The position numbers were made by a program, and so were the translations under genes. From Acidobacteriota bacterium (lineage in GTDB: Bacteria > Acidobacteriota > Blastocatellia > Pyrinomonadales > Pyrinomonadaceae): 64,000 nt of DNA. This document shows, piece after piece, positions 49,702 through 58,081 of the stretch (position 1 is the first letter of the stretch; each line of letters starts with the position of its first letter). The notes under the pieces are model-generated. The model worked only from the letters and a program-made list of their open reading frames with translations. It had not been told where the DNA came from and did no database searches. The stretch covers positions 62,001-126,000 of the forward strand of contig JADJWI010000007.1 in NCBI GenBank assembly GCA_016716435.1, written 5' to 3'.

Positions 49702-51402
49702 TCAAACTGCGGCCTCGGGTTCGAGGTCGGGCGGCGTACGGCCCTCGCTTCTGAGTTTCACGAACGCTGTTATCACAAGAAAGATCGCAAGCCCGATAAG
49801 GACAAGCGACGCGATGCCGTTTATTAGCTTGATGTCGAAACCGGTCGAGGCCTGGAAGTTTCCGATGACGAGCATGGCGAGTGCCCATAGCGTTATAGCG
49901 AGCACAAAAAGCATCGGCAGCAAGGTGAACGCGATCCGCTTGCGTGCTTTGTAGAGCCACGCGGTTATCGAGAGCAGGGTTAGAGCCGCCAGGAGCTGGT
50001 TCGACGCTCCGAAAAGCGTCCAAAACTCCACCCACGAGCCCGGCTTTGCGTAGAAAAGAAGAACGAAGGGAAGCGCGACCGTCGCGAGCGTGCCGATAAC
50101 GGCACCGAGCCGGCCGGGAATGCCGATCAATTCCTGCACCAAATATCGCCCAAGCCGCATACCGACATCGAGCGTATCGAAGACGAAGGTCGAGAACGCC
50201 ATCGCCCCGAATGTGATGGCGAAAGGCAGATTCTCCTTGCCGATCAGCAGCGACAGGAACTCGCCAATGCCGTTGCCGTAGATCTTCCCGGCGGCGAATG
50301 CCTTGCCGTCCGGCCCGTAGAGCAGTTCATTCCCGGCGATCATCACAACGACCAGTGCCATGAAAGCAACGAAGCCCTCGGCGAGCATTGCCCCGTAACC
50401 GATCGGCCGGGCGTGCGATTCCTTATCGAGCTGTTTTGAGGTCGTCCCCGAGCAGACCAGGCCGTGGAAGCCCGAGCAGGCACCGCAGGCGATGGTGACA
50501 AAGAGAAACGGGAAGAGCATTCCGGTCATGCCGCCGACGTCGAACGACTTGAATGCCGGTTGCTGGATCGTGTAACCGCCGAAAAAGATGCCAATGATGC
50601 CGAGTGCGATCGCCGAGTAAAGTACAAACCCGCCGAGATAACCACGCGGCTGGAGCAACGCCCAGACCGGCACAAGCGACGCGGCGATGCAATAAAGTAG
50701 AATGATCATCCCCCACGTCTGATGGCCAAAGGCGAAGACGTTCGAAAACATCGTCCCGAGATAGGCAACGCCGAACGTTGCCGGGACGAAGATAATGGTC
50801 GCGAGCCAGAGCGGCGGCTTGAGATAGCGTTCGACCAAGCCGAGAAGGATCGAGAGGCAAAGATAAGCGACCGAAGCGAATGCAACGGCTCCGCCGGGAT
50901 TGAACGCGGTAGAGCCCGCAAGCGCTTCGTCTCCGGAGACGAATGTGCCGGCCGTGATGTCCGTGAAAGCGACGATAACGTAAACGAGTGCGAGCCAGAT
51001 AAACAACATCATCGCCCGGCCTGCGGCTCCGCCAAGATTGTCGCGAGTGATCTCCGCAATGCTACCGGCGCCGTGTCGAACTGAGGAAGTTAGTGCCGAA
51101 AAATCGTGAACGGCACCGATCAGCACAACGCCGAACGCGATCCAGATCAGACACGGCAGCCAGCCGAACGCCATCCCGGCGATGATCGGACCGGCTATCG
51201 GGCCAGCGGCGGCGATGGCGGAAAAATGCTGGCCGAAAAGGTAGAACGGCGAAATAGGCACGAAGTCCTGCCCGTCCTCAAGCCGGTTGGCCGGCGTTAC
51301 GCGGGCATCATCGAGCACGAACTGCCGGGCGATCCAGCGGCCGTAGCCGAAATAACCGAACACAAGCCAGGCGATGAAAACGACAGCAATGAGGGTGAGC
51401 AT
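49702..51402 (-). CDS. cstA: Carbon starvation protein A family transporter
   Basis: A 566-residue membrane protein with about 14-16 helices. VPISPFYLFGQHFSAIAAAGPIAGPIIAG and GAVHDFSALTSSVRHGAGSI are CstA signatures, as is CSGFHGLVCSGTTSKQLDKE. CstA takes up peptides or pyruvate when carbon is limiting. The C-terminus ends in a short hydrophilic tail. A divergent riboswitch and its TerC-family gene begin 300 bp upstream. Confidence 0.93.
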   Translation of the reverse strand: MLTLIAVVFIAWLVFGYFGYGRWIARQFVLDDARVTPANRLEDGQDFVPISPFYLFGQHFSAIAAAGPIAGPIIAGMAFGWLPCLIWIAFGVVLIGAVHDFSALTSSVRHGAGSIAEITRDNLGGAAGRAMMLFIWLALVYVIVAFTDITAGTFVSGDEALAGSTAFNPGGAVAFASVAYLCLSILLGLVERYLKPPLWLATIIFVPATFGVAYLGTMFSNVFAFGHQTWGMIILLYCIAASLVPVWALLQPRGYLGGFVLYSAIALGIIGIFFGGYTIQQPAFKSFDVGGMTGMLFPFLFVTIACGACSGFHGLVCSGTTSKQLDKESHARPIGYGAMLAEGFVAFMALVVVMIAGNELLYGPDGKAFAAGKIYGNGIGEFLSLLIGKENLPFAITFGAMAFSTFVFDTLDVGMRLGRYLVQELIGIPGRLGAVIGTLATVALPFVLLFYAKPGSWVEFWTLFGASNQLLAALTLLSITAWLYKARKRIAFTLLPMLFVLAITLWALAMLVIGNFQASTGFDIKLINGIASLVLIGLAIFLVITAFVKLRSEGRTPPDLEPEAAV

Positions 51403-51486
51403 AGGCTTTCGCGAGCCGCCAGTTGGTGCGTGAGGCTTCGATTGAATCTACACGAGGCTGCGGCGTTAATTCAAGCTCGGCGAATC

Positions 51487-51515
51487 TTGACAAGTAAGTC
51501 ATGTTTCGATACTGT
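51487..51515 (+). promoter_or_regulatory. Promoter of the riboswitch-TerC transcript
   Basis: A consensus -35 box TTGACA (51487-51492) is 17 bp from TACTGT (51510-51515). Transcription would start about 51522, just before the riboswitch's first stem at 51527. Confidence 0.65.
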
Positions 51516-51526
51516 TCAACCTGACA

Positions 51527-51609
51527 ATTTTGCAAGGGGAGTAGATTGCCCTCAAGTGGTCCTTCAGGTCGTCAATACGAGCAGAAATGCTCCGGCCCGA
51601 AGGCAAAGT
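51527..51609 (+). ncRNA. yybP-ykoY riboswitch (manganese sensor) upstream of the TerC-family gene
   Basis: The outer stem ATTTTGC/GCAAAGT (51527-51533 with 51603-51609) encloses GGGGAGTAG and, further on, the CAGGTCGTCAATACGAGC segment that matches the conserved Mn-binding loops of yybP-ykoY RNAs. A long terminator hairpin follows at 51617. In known cases Mn binding raises expression of a downstream exporter or Alx/TerC protein by anti-termination. The class call rests on motif recognition; a covariance model search would settle it. Confidence 0.8.
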
Positions 51610-51616
51610 ATCAAGA

Positions 51617-51659
51617 CCTTGCGCGACGTCACACGTTTGATGTCCGCGTGAGGTTTTTT
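51617..51659 (+). terminator. Conditional intrinsic terminator of the riboswitch
   Basis: CCTTGCGCG pairs with CGCGTGAGG, followed inwards by ACGTCA/TGATGT with one bulged C; six T follow the stem. It lies directly after the riboswitch outer stem and before the TerC start at 51702. Confidence 0.75.
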
Positions 51660-51701
51660 CTTTGCGGATGTATATTCGAATCTGGTTATTGTGGATCACG
51701 T

Positions 51702-52730
51702 ATGAGTCTATTTCCTATCGCTGAGTACTGGTGGTTTTATCTTGCATTCACCGGTTTTGTTCTTTTGATGCTTGCTCTCGACCTCGGTGTTTTTCACCGA
51801 AAGGAGCATGAGGTCTCTTTCAAAGAGGCGTCGGCTTGGAGTGTTGTCTGGATCTCGCTGGCACTTTTCTTTAATTTTCTTCTCTATCGCTACACTCTCT
51901 GGAAGTTTCCACAGGACGAGCGGCTGATGGCGATCCCGGGCTTCGTTCCGGACCTTGCCGCTTGGAACGTCTCGCTCGAATTTCTTACCGGGTACATCAT
52001 CGAGAAATCGCTTTCGGTCGATAACATCTTCGTTTTCGTCATCGTCTTTGCGTTTTTTGCCGTCCCGCTGAAGTATCAGCACCGTGTACTTTTCTATGGC
52101 ATCATCGGAGCGCTTGTGTTCCGGGCGATCTTCATCGGTGCCGGTTCGTGGCTGATGCAGTTCCACTGGATCATCTACATCTTCGGCGGTTTTCTTATCC
52201 TCACCGGAGTGAAGATGATGTTTGGGCCCGAGAAGGAGATCGACCCGGAAAAGAACCTGGTGATCAAGCTTTTCAAACGGGTAATGCCGGTCACGCCGAA
52301 GCTCCACGGCAAGCACTTCTTTGTCCGCGAGAACGGCCGCTGGGCCGCGACGCCGCTCTTCATCGCACTGCTTTTCCTTGAGATGACGGACATCATTTTT
52401 GCGGTCGATTCCGTCCCGGCGATCTTTGCGATCACCTCCGAGCCGATGATCGTCTTTACCTCGAACATCTTTGCGATACTCGGCCTAAGGGCGATGTATT
52501 TTATGCTTGCGGGAGCGGTTACCAAGTTCTATCTGCTCAAGTACGGGCTCTCGATCGTGCTGATCTTCGTCGGGCTAAAGATGGTCTGGCTCAATGATGC
52601 CTTCGGCGGCAAATTCCCGATAACGTGGTCGCTCGGGATCATTCTATCGACCATCGCGATATCGATAATCGCTTCGCTGATCTTTCCCTTCAAGGGCAAA
52701 GCGCCAATCGACGACGATCGACTTCCATAG
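51702..52730 (+). CDS. TerC/Alx-family membrane protein, probable manganese exporter
   Basis: A 342-residue inner membrane protein with eight or nine helices. DLGVFHRKEHEVSFKEA, EKSLSVDNIFVFVIVF and FLEMTDIIFAVDSVPAIFAIT are TerC signatures; the acidic residues in the last two lie in membrane helices and would bind a divalent metal. The Alx-type C-terminus ends the protein. A yybP-ykoY riboswitch upstream supports control by Mn2+ and a role in Mn2+ efflux. The ATG at 51702 begins the conserved N-terminus; upstream reading is the riboswitch. Confidence 0.92.
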   Translation: MSLFPIAEYWWFYLAFTGFVLLMLALDLGVFHRKEHEVSFKEASAWSVVWISLALFFNFLLYRYTLWKFPQDERLMAIPGFVPDLAAWNVSLEFLTGYIIEKSLSVDNIFVFVIVFAFFAVPLKYQHRVLFYGIIGALVFRAIFIGAGSWLMQFHWIIYIFGGFLILTGVKMMFGPEKEIDPEKNLVIKLFKRVMPVTPKLHGKHFFVRENGRWAATPLFIALLFLEMTDIIFAVDSVPAIFAITSEPMIVFTSNIFAILGLRAMYFMLAGAVTKFYLLKYGLSIVLIFVGLKMVWLNDAFGGKFPITWSLGIILSTIAISIIASLIFPFKGKAPIDDDRLP

Positions 52731-52781
52731 TGAAGCGTTCCTTACTCCGCAGCCGTGGCTGTGCTAAACTTCCGCCGAGTT

Positions 52782-53249
52782 ATGCACAGTGAAAGATCCA
52801 TACAGGAGACATATTCGCCGGGCGGGATCTGCTTCGGCTGCGGCCCGGCGAACGAAAAGGGGCTCCACATCAGGAGTTTTGAGGAGGGCGACGAGTTGGT
52901 TGCCGAGTGGTACGCCGAGCCGCACCATCAGGCGTTTCCGGGTGTGCTGAACGGCGGCATAATCGGCGCCCTTCTTGACTGCCATTCAAATTGGGCGGCG
53001 GCAGTTCACCTGATGAAAAAGACCGGCGAGGACGTGGCGCCGTGTACCGTTACGGCGGAGTTTCATGTCAAGCTTCTGCGGCCGACGCCGGTCGATGGGC
53101 CGATAACGCTTCGTGCCCGTGTCGTAGAATCGACCGATGACCGGGCAACCGTCGAGGCCGAGCTGATCGCCAGCGGCAAGGTCTGCGATACATGCCGCGG
53201 CGTCTTCGTCGCTGTAAAGGAAGGCCATCCGGCGTACCATCGCTGGTAG
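52782..53249 (+). CDS. Hotdog-fold thioesterase (PaaI-like)
   Basis: A 155-residue protein. GVLNGGIIGALLDCHSNWAA is the hotdog active-site helix, where NGG replaces HGG and the aspartate follows; FHVKLLRPTPVDGPITLRARV is the conserved strand pair. It hydrolyses acyl-CoA thioesters. The N-terminus has a CFGCGP motif often seen in the PaaI/YbgC-related group. The ATG at 52782 is the chosen start; an in-frame GTG at 52755 would add nine residues. Confidence 0.85.
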   Translation: MHSERSIQETYSPGGICFGCGPANEKGLHIRSFEEGDELVAEWYAEPHHQAFPGVLNGGIIGALLDCHSNWAAAVHLMKKTGEDVAPCTVTAEFHVKLLRPTPVDGPITLRARVVESTDDRATVEAELIASGKVCDTCRGVFVAVKEGHPAYHRW

Positions 53250-53265
53250 AGATCGCGAAACCGAA

Positions 53266-53796
53266 ATGGATAAAGCAAAGATCATCGAGGAACTGAAGAG
53301 AACATACTTCGGATTCATCGCGTTCATCGAGCCGATGTCGGAGGCCGATTTTACCTTCTCGCCGAACGGTGAAAAGTGGACCGCCGGCCAGCAGGCAGAT
53401 CATCTGTGCCGCTCGCTTGCACCTTTGAACAAGGGAGCCGGTGCACCCGAGTTCGTTCTTAAGTCGATGTTCGGAAAGGCGGATCATCCATCGGTCAGCT
53501 ACGACGAACTGGTTGCCCGATATCAGGCGGCGATTCCTGGAGTTGTCGCTCCGGACGCGTACCGGCCCGAGGCGATCCCGTTCGAGAAGAAAGAAAAGCT
53601 TGTAAATGATCTTCGCGGGCACGTAGAGGCTCTTTGCAAGAACGTCGAAAAATTTGACGAGAAAAAGCTCGACATCCTCGTGCTCCCGCATCCGCTGCTC
53701 GGCAAGCTTACGCTTCGCGAAATTCTTTACTTCACGATCTACCATGCCGAACATCATCACCGGCATGTCGAGCAAAGTCTCGCTCAGAGGCCGTAA
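53266..53796 (+). CDS. DinB-like four-helix metal-binding protein
   Basis: A 176-residue helical protein. DHLCRSLAPLNKG near residue 45 and ITIYHAEHHHRHVEQSL-like TIYHAEHHHRHVE at the C-terminus hold the histidines that form the DinB metal triad. The family includes thiol S-transferases and damage-induced proteins; this one is of unknown activity. Its 3' end overlaps the convergent RNase D-like gene by 65 bp (53732-53796), unusually long for a convergent pair. Confidence 0.82.
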   Translation: MDKAKIIEELKRTYFGFIAFIEPMSEADFTFSPNGEKWTAGQQADHLCRSLAPLNKGAGAPEFVLKSMFGKADHPSVSYDELVARYQAAIPGVVAPDAYRPEAIPFEKKEKLVNDLRGHVEALCKNVEKFDEKKLDILVLPHPLLGKLTLREILYFTIYHAEHHHRHVEQSLAQRP

Positions 53797-54364
53797 GAAG
53801 TGGCGTGATCAGCTCCGTATATCTCGGAAACAAACCCAGCGTTTCAAGCCAATCTGATTGCTCAGCCATCAGCCGCGGAAGATGGACGACGTCCGAGAGG
53901 GCGTAGTCGACGAGCTCTTCGGTCCAGATGCCGTCCCATTTGCGGGTAAATTTTGCCCGCTGCGTTTTGTCCAGATCGACGGCGAAATAGCGGTAAAGCG
54001 TTTCGGCGAGCGAGGCGGACTGGTTCGCGCCGCGGGTCAGCACCTTTTCGGCGATCATTGTGTCGAAGACGTTGTTGACCGAGTGCCCAGCGGCCGAGAG
54101 AAAATCGAGGTCAAAGCGGGCGTTGTGAAAGATCTTGATGATGCCTTCATCCGTAAGAATGTCTGCCAGCGGCCCGAGCCCGACGCCCTCGCTAATCGGG
54201 ACGAGGACATTGAACTCGCCATCAGAGAACTGCACCGAATAGAGCCGGCCCGACGTAGGGCTCAGCCCGGAGGTCTCGGTATCGCAACCAAGTGCCGCGG
54301 CGGTGCGGAGCCGGTCAAATGCTTCCCCAAATTCAGCCTCGGTCCTCGTGATAAAAACGTCCAT
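53732..54364 (-). CDS. Ribonuclease D-like 3'-5' exonuclease
   Basis: A 210-residue DEDDy exonuclease: GCDTETSGLSP (Exo I, DxE), FHNARFDLDFL (Exo II) and YALSDVVHLPRL (Exo III, YxxxD) are present. It has the exonuclease domain only, with no HRDC region, so it is shorter than E. coli Rnd and closer to compact RNase D homologues. It trims RNA 3' ends, or possibly DNA. The last 22 codons lie inside the opposing DinB-like gene. Confidence 0.88.
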   Translation of the reverse strand: MDVFITRTEAEFGEAFDRLRTAAALGCDTETSGLSPTSGRLYSVQFSDGEFNVLVPISEGVGLGPLADILTDEGIIKIFHNARFDLDFLSAAGHSVNNVFDTMIAEKVLTRGANQSASLAETLYRYFAVDLDKTQRAKFTRKWDGIWTEELVDYALSDVVHLPRLMAEQSDWLETLGLFPRYTELITPLLTASERDFARHAGDDVRHGRS

Positions 54365-54408
54365 CGCTTAAACGTATAGTTTCACGTAAAGCGGTGGAGG
54401 AAGCAATT

Positions 54409-54488
54409 GCGAGGGGAGGAGAAGAGGAGAAAAGGAGAAAAGGAGAAGAAGAGAAAATGAGAAGAGGGGACAAGGAGACGCGGGGATC
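54409..54488 (+). repeat. Purine-rich octamer array in an intergenic gap
   Basis: Octamers GAGGAGAA, GAGGAGAA, AAGGAGAA, AAGGAGAA, GAAGAGAA, AATGAGAA, then GAGGGGAC, AAGGAGAC, GCGGGGA. The array has the same period, direction and closing units as 7013-7092. It lies between the divergent RNase D-like and YceH genes, where no gene is seen. Confidence 0.85.
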
Positions 54489-54550
54489 GAGTGAAACGGT
54501 GTATGATTTATAGAGACTAGAATTGAGATTTAGAGCTTTTGCGGGATTGT

Positions 54551-55195
54551 ATGGCAGTGATAAGTGTAATTGAGGCGAGGGTTTTGGGGAGCTTGGTCGA
54601 GAAGCAGTTGACGACGCCGGAGTATTATCCGTTGACGTTGAACTCGATGGCGTCCGCGTGTAATCAAAAGTCGAACCGCGATCCGGTGTTGGCTCTTAGC
54701 GAATCGGAAGTGCTGGCGGCCGTTGATACTCTGCGGGACAAGAACCTTGTATATCTCTTCCACGGGAGCACGAGCCGGACGGTGAAGTATAAGCATATGC
54801 TGCCGTCGGTCTTTGAGCTCGAAGAAGCGGGAACGGCAGTGATGACGCTTCTGCTGCTTCGCGGGCCGCAGACCGCGGGCGAACTACGCGGCCGGGCCGA
54901 CAGGCTTCACGAATTCGGTGCGATCAGCGAGGTGCAGGAGACGCTCGATTCACTTGCTCGCCGCGATGAACCGTTGGTCGTAAAGCTCGAACGCCAGCCC
55001 GGTCAAAAGGAAGCTCGCTACGCCCATCTGCTCAGCGGCCCGGTCGATGCCGCGGCGTTCGTGGAAACTCACAGCTCAGCGGCTCCCGCGGGCGGCGACC
55101 GCTTGGCCGAGGTCGAAACACAGCTTGCCGAACTCCGACAGGAATTCACGGAATTTAAGGCGATGTTCGAGGAATTTCGCAGGCAGTTTGAATAA
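54551..55195 (+). CDS. YceH (DUF480) family protein
   Basis: A 214-residue protein with two winged-helix domains. EARVLGSLVEKQLTTPEYYPLTLNSM and LACNQKSNRDPVL-like ACNQKSNRDPVLALSESEV open the first; a second domain follows from about residue 80 (MTLLLLRGPQTAGELRGRADRL). The C-terminus is a coiled coil. YceH homologues are nucleic-acid-binding proteins of unknown role. The ATG at 54551 is used rather than a TTG at 54539. Confidence 0.9.
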   Translation: MAVISVIEARVLGSLVEKQLTTPEYYPLTLNSMASACNQKSNRDPVLALSESEVLAAVDTLRDKNLVYLFHGSTSRTVKYKHMLPSVFELEEAGTAVMTLLLLRGPQTAGELRGRADRLHEFGAISEVQETLDSLARRDEPLVVKLERQPGQKEARYAHLLSGPVDAAAFVETHSSAAPAGGDRLAEVETQLAELRQEFTEFKAMFEEFRRQFE

Positions 55196-55196
55196 A

Positions 55197-56882
55197 CTAT
55201 GGGTGGAGGCGAGTTTCGATGACGAATTCCCGGGTTGCGGTTGACCCCGGAACCGATGGGTCAGAGACCGTTATTGTGAAGCTGAACACACCCTTTAGCC
55301 GCGGACGGCCGAAGATGACGCCGGTAGAACTGTCGAGCCGCAGGCCGGGTGGCAGGCTTCCGGCAGACACCGACCACGCAAAGCTCCCCGAACCACCAGC
55401 GGCTGACAACGACTCATTGTAGAACCTCAAATAGTGCGGATCGGCAAGGTCTACGGTGATGATCTGTATCGGTGCAATCGCCGAGTATTCGAAGGCGCCG
55501 AGGTCGACCGGGCCAAAGGACGGGCGCGGAACGATCGACCGATGCTTCACGTATTGCGATTGCAAAGCGTTTGCAGGTAAAGTGTCCGAATGCGGCGAGG
55601 TTCCGGCATCGATAGTTGGCGAACCGGCCGCAAGCGAGAAATTCTGCGCACCCGCATCTGCAAAGCCGGGCTGTGTGCCTGTGACCATAGTCGAGCCGCC
55701 GGTCACTGTGCCGTTAAATCCACCGCCTTCGTGCGAGTTTCCCCATCCGGTCTTTGCCCAGTTGTTTGTGAGGGAAAGTTGGCCAGATTCGGCGAGCATT
55801 GCCATGCTGGTGCCAACGGCGGTGTTAAATATGATGTTATTTCGGGCATCGGCGGTCTCGTCATTGGTCGAAAGCCGCATCAGCACTGTTGTTCCCGCCC
55901 GCACCGAATAGATCGTATTGTTGTAGAAGTAAAGCTTACCTTTTCGGTAAGTGGCTGTATTTCCGTTATCTCCGCCGTAGTGAACGACCTGGTTATTGCC
56001 GCCGTCCTGTTTGATCAGCACATTGCCGTAAACAAATGTTTTTTGGTATGCCGGGTCATTGCGGATCACCGCCGTATCTTCGCCCTCAACCATATCGATG
56101 TTTCGGTTGCCGCCCTCGATCCAGTTGTAGCGAACGACCAACCCGGCCGACCTGTCCTTGAGGTTCACGCCCGGCGCACCGCTTCTCAGCGGGCCGAAAC
56201 GGTTGAACTGAAACGTGATATTGATCGCCGCCGTGTAGTTGTTGTGCTGAAATATGCTCCCGACGATCCCGTTGCCATAGATGTAATTGCCTTCAACGAG
56301 TATGTTCCGCGATTGGGCTGAATCGGTCGAGGCTGCAAAAAAGCCGTTCGCTCCGTCTGTGATGATGTTGTTGCGAATGATGATGTTCTCGCCTTTTTCG
56401 ACAAAGATCGGTGATGCGGCCGAGGAGTAGTTCTGAATCACATTGTTGCGGCCCGTGAATTGATAGTCGGGATGTGCCCCGCGGATCTCGAGGCCCTCGA
56501 TCACGATGAACCGCGGCATTGTGTCCGCCGGTATATTTGCCCCGCCGATCTTAATGACGCCGCGTTGCTCGCTCCAGAAATTGAGGTTCGCGGGAGTCGT
56601 AGCATTGACGCCGCTGATCACCGGCAGTTCGCCGTTCGGGCCCGGAACACCGGTGACTGTTATCGGTTGGTCGGCGGTACCTTGGCGGCAGATAACCCAC
56701 TTTTCGCGGTACGGCTCGGGCCGCCAATGTATCCGCACGACGTCGCCCGGCTGAAGAGTTGCCCATGGGACGTCTGCGATGTCAGTCATCGACGGGTCGT
56801 CCGGCCGAACGTCGTAGACGGCTGCGTGCGAAGTTGCGATCGCCGAGAACACGAGCGCGGTCAAAAGAAGTTTTCTAAGCAT
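55197..56882 (-). CDS. Secreted right-handed beta-helix protein with C-terminal Ig-like domain
   Basis: A 561-residue exported protein (signal peptide LLLTALVFSAIATSHA). The central 400 residues contain repeated short strands with Asn ladders (NIIIRNNIITDGANG, NILVEGNYIYGNGIVG, KLYFYNNTIYS), the pattern of a parallel beta-helix as in polysaccharide lyases and pectate-lyase-like enzymes. The last 95 residues (GGSGSFAWSVSAGSLPPGLRLDSSTGVI) are a putative Ig (He_PIG) domain. Substrate unknown. The ATG at 56882 starts the signal peptide. Confidence 0.8.
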   Translation of the reverse strand: MLRKLLLTALVFSAIATSHAAVYDVRPDDPSMTDIADVPWATLQPGDVVRIHWRPEPYREKWVICRQGTADQPITVTGVPGPNGELPVISGVNATTPANLNFWSEQRGVIKIGGANIPADTMPRFIVIEGLEIRGAHPDYQFTGRNNVIQNYSSAASPIFVEKGENIIIRNNIITDGANGFFAASTDSAQSRNILVEGNYIYGNGIVGSIFQHNNYTAAINITFQFNRFGPLRSGAPGVNLKDRSAGLVVRYNWIEGGNRNIDMVEGEDTAVIRNDPAYQKTFVYGNVLIKQDGGNNQVVHYGGDNGNTATYRKGKLYFYNNTIYSVRAGTTVLMRLSTNDETADARNNIIFNTAVGTSMAMLAESGQLSLTNNWAKTGWGNSHEGGGFNGTVTGGSTMVTGTQPGFADAGAQNFSLAAGSPTIDAGTSPHSDTLPANALQSQYVKHRSIVPRPSFGPVDLGAFEYSAIAPIQIITVDLADPHYLRFYNESLSAAGGSGSFAWSVSAGSLPPGLRLDSSTGVIFGRPRLKGVFSFTITVSDPSVPGSTATREFVIETRLHP

Positions 56883-56995
56883 GGTGCGATCTCGAAATGC
56901 GACCCGGGGAAGGGAATTCAATAGTCGTGGGGAACAAAGAGGGCTCCATAGGTATATAAGAGTTTCATAGAAGGGTAAATTCTAATTTGAGAAAC

Positions 56996-57018
56996 AAAAA
57001 AAGAGGCCGAAGCCTCTT
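56996..57018 (-). terminator. Rho-independent terminator of the repeat-protein gene
   Basis: On the minus strand AGAGGC TTCG GCCTCT is followed by seven T; a tight 6-bp stem with a tetraloop, 23 bp past the stop codon at 57041. Confidence 0.9.
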
Positions 57019-57040
57019 CTAAAGGATCAATGGGAGAACT

Positions 57041-57943
57041 TCATCTGACCCAGACGCCGATCTTTTTGTTGACGATGTCGCCGACGCTGATGTTCGGGTT
57101 TTCGGTCCGGGCCTTGCGGACGAATTCGGCATCGACCTTAAAGATGCGAAGTTTGACGACCTCTTCGGGGTCGAGGTTGGTCAGCCCCTCATTTCGGAGC
57201 GAGTTGAGATATTCGGGCGTAACCTTGAAAATGCTGTATTTCACGAGGTGCTCGAAGTTGTCCGCTCCGAAGCCCATGTCCTTGATGCCGCGGACGAACT
57301 CGGCGTCGATCTTAAAGATGCGAGCCTTGACGAGGTCTTCCATCGAAAGGTTCGGAAAGCCCGTCGCCTTCATCTCGGCCATGAACTTGCCGTCGATCTT
57401 AAAGATGGCTGCCTTAAAAAGATCATCGAGGCCGAGCTTGCCAAAGTTTGCCGCGGCCAGATCGTCCGCAAGAGCGGTCGTGACATTCAGCATCGCGGCC
57501 ATAAAAAGCCTTTCTTTGAGGCTCGATCGGTGAGTCGAGTTACCGTCCGAATCAACTTCGAAGCCGCGTGCCCGCAGCCCGTCTGCAAAGCCATAGTTCG
57601 GCGAAAAGCGGTACGTTCCGCTGCCCTTGCCATCGGTAAACGTGCCCTCGCATTGGATCGTCCCGGCTTCGCGGACTAGCGAGAAGCTGACGCTTCCACT
57701 CTGAAACGAGCCCGAGCTCAGGCCGTTAAGCTCTGAGATCTCATAGGTCGAGCCGTTCTGGTGCTTGCCGCCGCGTTCGCTCTTTCGCTCAAATGATAAA
57801 TGTATCTTGCCGGAAGCGGCGTCCTTTACCTTCGCCGTCCAGCTTCCCGTAACGTTCTCCTGGGCCGCGATGATCCAGTTTCCGAAAATGATGATGATAA
57901 ATACTGCGGCCACACGGCCGAGAAAAATTGAAAATTGCTGCAT
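57041..57943 (-). CDS. Exported protein ending in four 29-residue repeats
   Basis: A 300-residue protein. A signal peptide (FLGRVAAVFIIIIFGNWIIAA) is followed by about 100 beta-rich residues (NVTGSWTAKVKDAASGKIHLSFE) and then four consecutive repeats of exactly 29 residues, each with the core xxLVKxxIFKIDxEFVxxxK. Similar repeat motifs occur in the extracellular part of BlaR1/MecR1-like and M56 metallopeptidase proteins. A partial fifth repeat ends the protein. The intrinsic terminator lies 23 bp downstream. Confidence 0.72.
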   Translation of the reverse strand: MQQFSIFLGRVAAVFIIIIFGNWIIAAQENVTGSWTAKVKDAASGKIHLSFERKSERGGKHQNGSTYEISELNGLSSGSFQSGSVSFSLVREAGTIQCEGTFTDGKGSGTYRFSPNYGFADGLRARGFEVDSDGNSTHRSSLKERLFMAAMLNVTTALADDLAAANFGKLGLDDLFKAAIFKIDGKFMAEMKATGFPNLSMEDLVKARIFKIDAEFVRGIKDMGFGADNFEHLVKYSIFKVTPEYLNSLRNEGLTNLDPEEVVKLRIFKVDAEFVRKARTENPNISVGDIVNKKIGVWVR

Positions 57944-58029
57944 TAGTGCCCCCAGATGATTTTTTCTGCCCGCAAGCGGAATTCAATGTGGATACACCGA
58001 AGCCGCCGGGTTTGTGACAGCCAAAGCGC

Positions 58030-58055
58030 AAAAAAGCCGGCCATTGAGACCGGCT
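58030..58055 (-). terminator. Rho-independent terminator of the TPR-protein gene
   Basis: On the minus strand the stem AGCCGG/CCGGCT with a 9-base loop is followed by six T; it lies 27 bp after the stop at 58082. Confidence 0.85.
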
Positions 58056-58081
58056 CCTTCGTTTTGTTCGGAGATTTTCCG

